Shown here in pieces: positions 57,909 to 64,000 of a DNA stretch of 64,000 nucleotides. The stretch covers positions 310,001-374,000 of the forward strand of contig NZ_JACVZE010000007.1 of assembly GCF_015461805.1 (NCBI RefSeq), given 5' to 3'. Position numbers and translations under genes: made by a program. This DNA is from Pseudomonas pisciculturae. Its GTDB lineage: Bacteria; Pseudomonadota; Gammaproteobacteria; Pseudomonadales; Pseudomonadaceae. A model generated the notes under the pieces. That model was not told the DNA's origin and did no database searches. It saw nothing but the letters and a program-made list of their open reading frames with translations. The stretch's first letter is position 1. Every line of letters begins with the position of its first letter.

Positions 57909-58379
57909 TCAGGCTTGGCTGCGGGTGCCCGACTTGACCAGGCGCGAGGTGGAACCTTGGGCGTTATAGAGCGCCGGAGGCTCTCCGCCGTGAAGTATAC
58001 GCAACTGGTTGGCGGTCGTGGCTTGCTGAAGCTGGATCGACTGACCGTTGAGCTGGTTGGCTTCCTGGCACTGGGCGAGCAAATGATTGAGTGCTTGGCT
58101 CTGGGCCAGCAATTGATCGCCGACCGAGGAGTGACTGGCTAACTGGGTCAGGCCGTCGTGGTCTGCCGGCAGCCCCAGGCTAATGAGGATCTGGCTGCGC
58201 TTCTTGCCATGCTGTTCCAGCAGGACGATCAACGATTGCTTGCGCGCCAGAATGTCTTCCAGCAACGGCATATCCCGGCCATAGAGGGCCAGGGATTCTT
58301 CCTTCAGCAGCTCGAGCAGGTGCTGCGTCGGCGCTAGATCATCAATGATCAGTTGAAGCAGATTTTCGTCGTGATGCAT
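57909..58379 (-). CDS. flgN: FlgN, flagellar export chaperone
   Basis: Cytoplasmic helical chaperone of 156 residues for hook-associated proteins FlgK and FlgL. Pattern HDENLLQLIIDDLAPTQHLLELLKEESLALYGRD and a coiled central helix, as in FlgN. It is 48 bp after flgM, same strand. Confidence 0.88.
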   Translation of the reverse strand: MHHDENLLQLIIDDLAPTQHLLELLKEESLALYGRDMPLLEDILARKQSLIVLLEQHGKKRSQILISLGLPADHDGLTQLASHSSVGDQLLAQSQALNHLLAQCQEANQLNGQSIQLQQATTANQLRILHGGEPPALYNAQGSTSRLVKSGTRSQA

Positions 58380-58427
58380 GGCTGGCCTTGGGGTTTAAGC
58401 GTCCAAAAGCCCGGCGCAGGCCTTTGC

Positions 58428-58751
58428 CTAGCGCTCGGCTTCGAAGTTAAGCAGCTTGCTGGCTACACGGTTGCTGTCGACTTTATAGCTGCCATCGGCG
58501 ATGGCCTGTTTCAATTCGGCCACACGGGCTTTATTGACAACCGGTTGATCGCGCAGCGAGTCAGTGACCTTCTGCAACTGTTGAGCCTCATTGCTCAGGT
58601 GTACGGATTCCCCGCTTTGGCTAGCACTGGCCTGTTCTGCCTTGGCGGGCAGGGCCGGCGACTTGGCTTCTACGCTGTCCTTGGCACCTGTGGTGCGCGT
58701 AGTGCCGGGCAAAGCCTGGGAGTTATTTAAACGGCTGAAATCGATGACCAT
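58428..58751 (-). CDS. flgM: FlgM, anti-sigma-28 factor
   Basis: A 107-residue, partly disordered protein that binds FliA until exported. N-terminal VIDFSRLNNSQ and the C-terminal helix block VVNKARVAELKQAIADGSYKVDSNRVASKLLNFE are the FlgM hallmarks. The ATG at 58751 has AGAGG; the frame is open upstream to 58829 across the promoter. A sigma-28 promoter precedes it, giving the usual feedback loop. Confidence 0.93.
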   Translation of the reverse strand: MVIDFSRLNNSQALPGTTRTTGAKDSVEAKSPALPAKAEQASASQSGESVHLSNEAQQLQKVTDSLRDQPVVNKARVAELKQAIADGSYKVDSNRVASKLLNFEAER

Positions 58752-58788
58752 GATAAAAAAACCTCTGGGTATTTGGACGCTTGCCATG

Positions 58789-58815
58789 TTTTCGGCCATA
58801 CCCGGACAAACTTTA
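58789..58815 (-). promoter_or_regulatory. Sigma-28 (FliA) promoter of flgM-flgN
   Basis: On the minus strand TAAAGTTT-N11-GCCGAAAA, matching TAAAGTTT-N11-GCCGATAA with one mismatch, 38 bases before the flgM start. Confidence 0.88.
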
Positions 58816-58892
58816 GGCTCGATTGACAATAAAACCTACAGGCCGGCATCCAGTCGACAGTGTAGGAAAAGCTGACGTGCGATACCAGTAGT

Positions 58893-59657
58893 CTATAAAG
58901 CTACCTCGACTTGGCCGGGTGCCGTCACCCGCGCTTTGATCACACGATTGGAGTTGAGGTTCTTCACGCGGATCTGTTCGCTCATGCCGCCGTTAGATAA
59001 CGCTTCACCCGGCATTTTCACGTTCAACGCGCCGCTGCTGGCTGAAATTACCACCTGGTCACCCTTGCGAATGACCTCGGCCTGTTCCAATTGCACCAGG
59101 GTCATGACCTGGTCAGTGACCACTGGTCGGGTCAGCTTCTGCCCAATGGCCTGGTCAACGGAAGTCAGGTAGCCCTGGTTGATCAAGCTGATGTCTCGTT
59201 CACGCAGCACAACATCCTCGAAACCGATGATGCCCATGCGTTTCATCGGGCGGGCCACCACCACCACATCGCGGAACAGCTTGACCTGCGCCGGCACAAA
59301 CACCGTCCAGGGCGACGCGCCTTCGCAGCGCACCTTGACCGTCACGCGGCCGATGGGCTGGGCAGGGCTTTCCAGGGTGGCTGTCAATTCCTTGTCGCAC
59401 ATGGGCATGCGCAGGCGTGGGTCCAGCGGGTTGACCTGGATTTCATAGCGACCCGGAGTCTGGGTGGTCGCCAGATAATCTTCTACAGTGAACTCAAGAA
59501 ACCCTTGGGTGACGCCGATAAGTAGATCAGGCAGGGTGACGTTGTCTGCACGGGCCGTGGTGCCCAGGCTGAAAGCGAGCAACGCCACCGAGGCGCAGAG
59601 CAGTCTGCGGTACAGGGGTAGGTGAAGGCGTCGGGAAACTGTCGTTTTAATATCCAT
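58893..59657 (-). CDS. flgA: FlgA, P-ring assembly chaperone
   Basis: Periplasmic chaperone of 254 residues for FlgI. Signal peptide about 1-38 (basic start, LLCASVALLAFSLGTTARA) and a SAF/FlgA domain at the C-terminus (VVLRERDISLINQGYLTSVDQAIGQKLTRPVVTDQVMT). Start ATG at 59657 with no ribosome site; the candidate sigma-54 promoter ends so close that the message may be leaderless. Confidence 0.92.
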   Translation of the reverse strand: MDIKTTVSRRLHLPLYRRLLCASVALLAFSLGTTARADNVTLPDLLIGVTQGFLEFTVEDYLATTQTPGRYEIQVNPLDPRLRMPMCDKELTATLESPAQPIGRVTVKVRCEGASPWTVFVPAQVKLFRDVVVVARPMKRMGIIGFEDVVLRERDISLINQGYLTSVDQAIGQKLTRPVVTDQVMTLVQLEQAEVIRKGDQVVISASSGALNVKMPGEALSNGGMSEQIRVKNLNSNRVIKARVTAPGQVEVAL

Positions 59658-59668
59658 ACCCAATAAAT

Positions 59669-59684
59669 AGCAAAGCTCGTGCCG
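59669..59684 (-). promoter_or_regulatory. Sigma-54-like promoter of flgA
   Basis: On the minus strand CGGCACGAGCTTTGCT: GG and GC separated by the required 10 bases, one mismatch to TGGCAC-N5-TTGCT. Transcription would start at about 59658, next to the flgA ATG. Confidence 0.6.
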
Positions 59685-59738
59685 TTTAGTGTTGGGTGCG
59701 CGTCGCATCCCTGAAGGTTTTAGCGTAGGAGTCTGGGC

Positions 59739-60671
59739 ATGGCAGGAGTAATGGATTCAGTAAACCAGCGCACACAGCTGGTAGGGCAGAATCGCCTGGA
59801 GTTGTTGCTTTTTCGCCTGGACGGCAAACAGTTATATGGCATCAACGTGTTCAAGGTGCGGGAAGTGCTGCAATGCCCCAAGCTGACGATCATGCCCAAG
59901 TCCAGCCCGGTGGTGTGTGGCGTCGCCAACATCCGCGGTGCGACCATCCCGATTCTTGACCTGGCCCTGGCCACGGGCTCGGCCGGTTTGCAGGACCGTG
60001 AAAACCCGTTCGTGATCATTACCGAATACAACACCAAGACCCAGGGTTTCCTGGTGCGCTCGGTGGAACGTATCGTCAACATGAACTGGGAAGAGATTCA
60101 TCCACCACCCAAGGGCACTGGCCGCGACCACTACCTCACGGCGGTGACGCGGGTCGATAACCAGTTGGTGGAAATCATCGACGTGGAGAAGATCCTCGCC
60201 GAAGTGGCGCCGACCTCGGAATCGATTTCGGTGGGTGTAGTAGACGCAGAGACGGCGCACAAGGCCATTTCCCTGCGCGTACTCACGGTGGATGACTCCT
60301 CGGTGGCACGCAAGCAGGTGACGCGTTGCCTGCAAACCGTCGGTGTGGAAGTCGTGGCGCTCAATGACGGTCGCCAGGCCCTGGATTACCTGCGCAAGCT
60401 GGTAGATGAAGGCAAGAAACCGGAAGAAGAATTCTTGATGATGATTTCTGACATCGAGATGCCGGAAATGGACGGCTACACACTCACGGCCGAGATACGC
60501 AGCGATCCTCGCATGCAAAAGTTGCATATCATCCTGCATACTTCGTTGTCGGGCGTATTCAACCAGGCGATGGTCAAGAAGGTCGGTGCCGATGACTTTT
60601 TGGCTAAATTCCGTCCTGATGACCTGGCAAACCGGGTAGTCGACCGGATCAAGGCAGCAGATCACGGCTAG
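59739..60671 (+). CDS. cheV: CheV chemotaxis coupling protein
   Basis: A 310-residue CheW-receiver fusion that couples receptors to CheA and is tuned by phosphorylation. CheW domain about 15-160 (LFRLDGKQLYGINVFKVREV, VVCGVANIRGATIPILDL) and receiver domain about 178-305 (VDDSSVARKQ, phospho-Asp in MMISDIEMPEMDGYTL, Lys in KKVGADDFLAK). Divergent from flgA; cheR follows after 42 bp. Confidence 0.95.
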   Translation: MAGVMDSVNQRTQLVGQNRLELLLFRLDGKQLYGINVFKVREVLQCPKLTIMPKSSPVVCGVANIRGATIPILDLALATGSAGLQDRENPFVIITEYNTKTQGFLVRSVERIVNMNWEEIHPPPKGTGRDHYLTAVTRVDNQLVEIIDVEKILAEVAPTSESISVGVVDAETAHKAISLRVLTVDDSSVARKQVTRCLQTVGVEVVALNDGRQALDYLRKLVDEGKKPEEEFLMMISDIEMPEMDGYTLTAEIRSDPRMQKLHIILHTSLSGVFNQAMVKKVGADDFLAKFRPDDLANRVVDRIKAADHG

Positions 60672-60713
60672 GGTTTTCTCCCTGGCGGTCATACGATTTT
60701 AGAGGCGGTATCA

Positions 60714-61541
60714 GTGTCTACGGGTAATTTGGATTTTGAACAGTTCCGGGTTTTCCTGGAAAAAGCCTGTGGCATCTTGCTCGGTGAAAACAAGCAGTAC
60801 CTGGTATCCAGCCGTCTCAACAAGTTGATGGAGCAGCAGGGCATCAAGTCGTTGGGCGAATTGGTCCAGCGTATCCAGGGTCAGCCGCGCAGCGGCCTCA
60901 AGGAAATGGTGGTCGATGCCATGACCACCAACGAAACCTTGTGGTTTCGCGATACCTACCCCTTTGAAGTGCTCAAGAGCAAAGTGCTGCCGGAGGCCAT
61001 CAAGGCCAGCCCGGGCCAGCGCCTGCGCATCTGGTCGGCGGCGTGCTCCTCGGGGCAGGAACCGTATTCGATCTCGATGTCCATCGATGAGTTCGAGCGG
61101 ACCAACATGGGCCAGTTGAAGGCCGGCGCGCAAATCGTTGCCACTGACCTGTCTGGCACCATGCTTACCAACTGCAAGACGGGTGAGTACGACAGCCTGG
61201 CCCTGGGCCGTGGTTTGTCCCAGGAGCGCCTGCAACGTTATTTCGACCCGAAAGGGGCGGGCCGTTGGGCGGTCAAGGCGCCGATCAAGAGCCGGGTGGA
61301 GTTTCGCTCGTTCAACCTGCTCGACAGCTATGCCAGCCTGGGCAAGTTCGACATGGTGTTCTGCCGCAACGTGCTGATCTACTTCTCGGCCGAAGTGAAG
61401 AAAGACATCCTGTTGCGCATCCACGGCACTCTCAAGCGTGGCGGCTATCTGTTCCTCGGTGCTTCCGAAGCACTGAACGGTTTGCCGGATCATTACCAGA
61501 TGGTGCAGTGCAGCCCTGGGATCATCTACCAGGCCAAGTAA
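60714..61541 (+). CDS. cheR: CheR chemotaxis methyltransferase
   Basis: SAM-dependent methyltransferase of 275 residues that methylates glutamates of chemoreceptors. N-terminal helical CheR_N (about 5-60), then the Rossmann domain with IWSAACSSGQEPYS (SAM site), VATDLSG, FDMVFCRNVLIYF. GTG start at 60714. It forms a pair with cheV; a REPIN follows. Confidence 0.95.
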   Translation: MSTGNLDFEQFRVFLEKACGILLGENKQYLVSSRLNKLMEQQGIKSLGELVQRIQGQPRSGLKEMVVDAMTTNETLWFRDTYPFEVLKSKVLPEAIKASPGQRLRIWSAACSSGQEPYSISMSIDEFERTNMGQLKAGAQIVATDLSGTMLTNCKTGEYDSLALGRGLSQERLQRYFDPKGAGRWAVKAPIKSRVEFRSFNLLDSYASLGKFDMVFCRNVLIYFSAEVKKDILLRIHGTLKRGGYLFLGASEALNGLPDHYQMVQCSPGIIYQAK

Positions 61542-61564
61542 GCCTGAGTTCACTTGGTCCAAAA

Positions 61565-61653
61565 TGTGGGAGGGGGCTTGCCCCCGATAGCGGTAGTTCA
61601 GTTGATACATCTATCACTGACACACCGCCATCGGGGGCAAGCCCCCTCCCACA
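61565..61653. repeat. REPIN (inverted REP pair) after cheR
   Basis: TGTGGGAGGGGGCTTGCCCC at the left and GGGGCAAGCCCCCTCCCACA at the right. Confidence 0.9.
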
Positions 61654-61679
61654 TTTGTTATGTGGCAATCCTTACTGCA

Positions 61680-61756
61680 GCGGCAAGGCCCATTGCCGCT
61701 TTACTGGCACCACGCGGAAACCCATTGCCGCTTTTCTGGCATTGCCGCCCGGCAAT
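61680..61756 (+). repeat. Tandem repeats and palindromes upstream of the flgB promoter
   Basis: A 21-bp direct repeat starting CCCATTGCCGCTTT occurs at 61689-61709 and 61721-61741, 32 bp apart, with one mismatch. It is flanked by GCGGCAA-N6-TTGCCGC (61680-61699) and ATTGCC-N4-GGCAAT (61741-61756). It lies 39-115 bp upstream of the -24 element, where enhancer proteins bind; FleR is the likely candidate. Confidence 0.55.
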
Positions 61757-61794
61757 CCGCCGCCAAACCCTTTAAATACGGGCTCTGCGTAAAC

Positions 61795-61810
61795 TGGCAC
61801 ACACCTTGCT
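61795..61810 (+). promoter_or_regulatory. Sigma-54 promoter of the flgB operon
   Basis: TGGCAC-ACACC-TTGCT, an exact -24/-12 element (GG-N10-GC), 45 bases before the flgB ATG. Consistent with RpoN control of flgBCDE in Pseudomonas. Confidence 0.92.
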
Positions 61811-61854
61811 ATAACCCTGTTAACGAAAAGCAGGTCAGCCTAAAGGTTTCCGCC

Positions 61855-62262
61855 ATGAGCATCAGCTTCGATAAAGCGCTCGGTATCCACGAACAAGCCC
61901 TGGGCTTCCGCGCCCAGCGTGCCGAAGTCCTGGCCAACAACATTGCCAACGCCGACACCCCGAACTACAAGGCTCGGGACCTGGACTTCTCCGCCGTGCT
62001 CGCCGCACAGCAGGACAAGACCAAGAACGGCACCTTCGCCTTGAACATGACCAACAACCGTCATATCGAAGCACAAGGCCTGAGCAGTGGTGACGAGTCG
62101 TTGCTGTATCGCACGCCGATGCAGCCGTCGATCGACCAGAACACCGTCGACGCCCAGCTGGAGCAATCGGCCTATGCCGAGAACTCGGTGAACTTCCAGG
62201 CCAGCTTCACCCTGCTCAACAGCAAATTCAAAGGGCTGATGTCAGCCCTGCGTGGAGAGTAA
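61855..62262 (+). CDS. flgB: FlgB, flagellar basal-body rod protein
   Basis: Proximal rod subunit, 135 residues. LANNIANADTPNYKARDLDF is the rod-protein signature near the N-terminus. The ATG at 61855 is used because it follows the sigma-54 promoter; the frame is open upstream through the repeats. Stop is 3 bp before flgC. Confidence 0.95.
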   Translation: MSISFDKALGIHEQALGFRAQRAEVLANNIANADTPNYKARDLDFSAVLAAQQDKTKNGTFALNMTNNRHIEAQGLSSGDESLLYRTPMQPSIDQNTVDAQLEQSAYAENSVNFQASFTLLNSKFKGLMSALRGE

Positions 62263-62265
62263 GCC

Positions 62266-62709
62266 ATGTCCCTGTCCAGTGTTTTCAATATTGCCGGTAG
62301 TGGCATGAGCGCTCAGACCACCCGTCTGAACACCGTCGCCAGTAACATCGCCAACGCCGAGACCGTGTCTTCGAGCATTGACCAGACCTACCGCGCTCGC
62401 CATCCGGTGTTCGCCACCATGTTCCAGGCCGGCCAGAACGGTGGCAGCGATTCGCTGTTCCAGGAGCAGGGTGCTGCCGGTTCAGGCGTGCAAGTGCTTG
62501 GCGTGGTCGAAGACCAGAGCAACCTCGAAGCCCGTTACGAGCCTAACCATCCCGCCGCGAACGAAAAGGGTTATGTCTACTACCCCAACGTCAACGTGGT
62601 CGAGGAAATGGCTGACATGATTTCCGCCAGCCGCTCGTTCCAGACCAACGCGGAAATGATGAACACCGCCAAATCCATGATGCAGAAGGTCCTGACCCTG
62701 GGTCAGTGA
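62266..62709 (+). CDS. flgC: FlgC, flagellar basal-body rod protein
   Basis: Rod subunit of 147 residues. SGMSAQTTRLNTVASNIANAET at the N-terminus and YPNVNVVEEMADMISASRSFQTNAEMMNTAKSM at the C-terminus are the rod/hook family ends. Confidence 0.96.
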   Translation: MSLSSVFNIAGSGMSAQTTRLNTVASNIANAETVSSSIDQTYRARHPVFATMFQAGQNGGSDSLFQEQGAAGSGVQVLGVVEDQSNLEARYEPNHPAANEKGYVYYPNVNVVEEMADMISASRSFQTNAEMMNTAKSMMQKVLTLGQ

Positions 62710-62724
62710 TAAGGGGCGCCGAAG

Positions 62725-63447
62725 ATGGCCATCGTTGATACCACATCAACTAACACCGCGGTCCAGGACCTTTTCAATACCAAGGTCGCCACCGCCACCA
62801 ATAACGTTGCGAGCACTGCAACCGCTGCCACGGGTAACCAATCCCTGGGCAAGGACGCATTCTTGCAGTTGCTGGTGACCCAGCTGAAAAACCAGGACCC
62901 GCTGTCGCCGCAAGACAACGGCGCGTTCGTGGCCCAGTTGGCGCAGTTCAGCAGCCTGGAAGGCATCAACACCCTTAACGACTCGGTGAATGCAATCTCC
63001 AGCAACTTCAGCTCTTCGCAAGCGCTGCAGGCTTCGTCGCTGGTTGGGCGGTCGATCATCACCCAGACCGACAAGGCCTTGGTGGATACGAGCAAGAGTA
63101 TGACTGGCTCGGTGGCTGTCACGGCGGCAACCGGCAACGTTTCGGTGAAGATCACCGACGCGAACGGCAACGTGGTGCGCACCATCGACATGGGCGCCCA
63201 AAGCGCCGGTTCTGCGGACTTTATCTGGGATGGCAAGAACGACAAGGGTGAAGTGGCTCCGGCGGGCACCTACACCTTCGCTGCCACCACCAAGAATGAC
63301 AAGGGTGACGCGGTTGCCCTGGCCACCTCGCTTCCAGCCACGGTCACCAGCGTGACCTTGAGCAAGACCGGCGGCGAGATGGTGTTGAACCTCGCGGGCG
63401 GCATGGGCAGCGTCAAGCTGTCGCAAATTCAGACTATCGGTACATAG
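62725..63447 (+). CDS. flgD: FlgD, hook-capping protein
   Basis: Temporary cap for hook polymerisation, 240 residues. N-terminal LGKDAFLQLLVTQLKNQDPLSPQDN motif; C-terminal FlgD Ig-like/tudor part with GQSAGSADFIWDGKNDKGEVAPAGTYTF. Fifteen bp after flgC. Confidence 0.96.
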   Translation: MAIVDTTSTNTAVQDLFNTKVATATNNVASTATAATGNQSLGKDAFLQLLVTQLKNQDPLSPQDNGAFVAQLAQFSSLEGINTLNDSVNAISSNFSSSQALQASSLVGRSIITQTDKALVDTSKSMTGSVAVTAATGNVSVKITDANGNVVRTIDMGAQSAGSADFIWDGKNDKGEVAPAGTYTFAATTKNDKGDAVALATSLPATVTSVTLSKTGGEMVLNLAGGMGSVKLSQIQTIGT

Positions 63448-63478
63448 AGCCGGCTAAATACGGCAGAGGGAGAGAAAC

Positions 63479-64000
63479 ATGTCTTTTAACATCGGCCTTA
63501 GCGGCCTCTATGCGGCCAACAAACAACTGGACGTGACCGGCAACAACATCGCCAACGTCGCGACCACTGGCTTCAAGTCGTCCCGTGCGGAATTCGCGGA
63601 CATCTACGCCGCTTCCAAACTGGGCACTGGCCAGAACAGCATCGGTAACGGCGTGAACCTGGCGGCAGTGTCCCAGCAGTTCACCCAGGGTGATGTGAAC
63701 GGCAGCGGCGGCATTCTGGACATGGCGATCCAGGGTGGTGGCTTCTTCGTACAGAAGGGCAGCGACGGCTCGCTGGAATACACCCGTAGCGGTGCCTTCC
63801 GTGCCGACAAAGACGGCTACATCACCAACAACACCGGCACCTCGCGCTTGCAAGGTTATGCGGCCGATGCTGATGGCAAGATCATCAAGGGCGCGCTGAC
63901 TGACCTGCAACTGAACCTGGCGAACCTGCCGCCGCAGGCGTCCAGCAAAGTGGACTCCACCAGTAACCTGAACTCGTCGGAACCGTCGATCGATCAAACC
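63479..64000 (+). CDS. flgE: FlgE, flagellar hook protein (cut by window end)
   Basis: The first 174 codons are visible. N-terminal MSFNIGLSGLYAANKQLDVTGNNIANVATTGFKSSRAEFAD is the hook-protein start, followed by DMAIQGGGFFVQ...EYTRSGAFRADKDGYI. The ATG at 63479 follows AGGGAGAGA. The gene continues to the right. Confidence 0.95.
   Translation, partial: MSFNIGLSGLYAANKQLDVTGNNIANVATTGFKSSRAEFADIYAASKLGTGQNSIGNGVNLAAVSQQFTQGDVNGSGGILDMAIQGGGFFVQKGSDGSLEYTRSGAFRADKDGYITNNTGTSRLQGYAADADGKIIKGALTDLQLNLANLPPQASSKVDSTSNLNSSEPSIDQT

Noticed and set aside
1..64000. CRISPR array, prophage, integron or transposon
   Set aside because: No spaced identical repeats other than REP units, and no transposase, integrase or phage structural genes were found.

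Overview
The window reads as chromosome of a fluorescent Pseudomonas (P. fluorescens group). Three things support this. The gene order acsA, aotJQMOP, argR, aruCFGDB/E, alaS, lysC, csrA, tRNAs, mgtE is the one I know from P. aeruginosa PAO1. An amrZ gene and the flgN-flgM-flgA-cheV-cheR-flgBCDE order are also typical. The intergenic spaces carry Pseudomonas REP/REPIN palindromes with GTGGGAG ends. No phage, transposase, CRISPR array or origin was seen.

Region 1 (1-12.3 kb) is a patchwork of sensing, regulatory and small metabolic genes: a CorA/ZntB-type transporter (cut by the window start), a chemotaxis transducer, a GAF histidine kinase, a PepSY protein behind a BqsR-type box, a fatty-acid hydroxylase-like membrane protein, glpQ with a coupled AraC regulator, an ABM protein coupled to a class I glutamine amidotransferase-like protein, LysR, a MASE2-GGDEF cyclase, and a TetR / metallo-beta-lactamase-fold divergent pair.

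Region 2 (12.4-19.2 kb) is the accessory part. It holds half of an amidase followed by a full amidase with an altered nucleophile loop, an Xre-type regulator behind a LexA-like box, several unknown genes (one with a CoiA-like cysteine/histidine N-terminus), a HAD phosphatase and the C-terminal remnant of an HNH endonuclease.

Region 3 (19.2-53.7 kb) is core metabolism: nrdB without nrdA beside it, acsA, the arginine/ornithine uptake operon aotJQMOP with its regulator ArgR, the arginine succinyltransferase (AST) catabolic genes aruC-F-G-D-B-E, an RTX-repeat protein, ribH2 under an FMN riboswitch, a threonine aldolase, alaS, lysC, csrA, three tRNAs and mgtE. Arginine enters through Aot, ArgR senses it, and the Aru enzymes convert it to glutamate and succinate. 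The large interruption of this block is a 1973-residue dermonecrotic-toxin/LRR-type protein gene between argR and aruC. It shares its upstream region with the ArgR-controlled aruC promoter.

Region 4 (53.8-64 kb) is motility control and flagellum: amrZ, two very small membrane-protein genes, tRNA-Arg(CCT), an MFS transporter, a PilZ/YcgR flagellar brake, flgN-flgM behind a sigma-28 promoter, flgA behind a sigma-54-like promoter, cheV-cheR, and flgBCD-flgE behind a sigma-54 promoter that has tandem repeats upstream.

Main points for a second look: the giant LRR protein and its promoter; an 11-bp inverted repeat flanking the alaS -10 box; tandem repeats ahead of flgB; two PhoB-like boxes at 272-328; the BqsR-type box at 3804-3820; the amidase pair; and the LexA-like site at 15436-15451. 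All assignments come from reading the sequence and from memory of the families. No database search was run.
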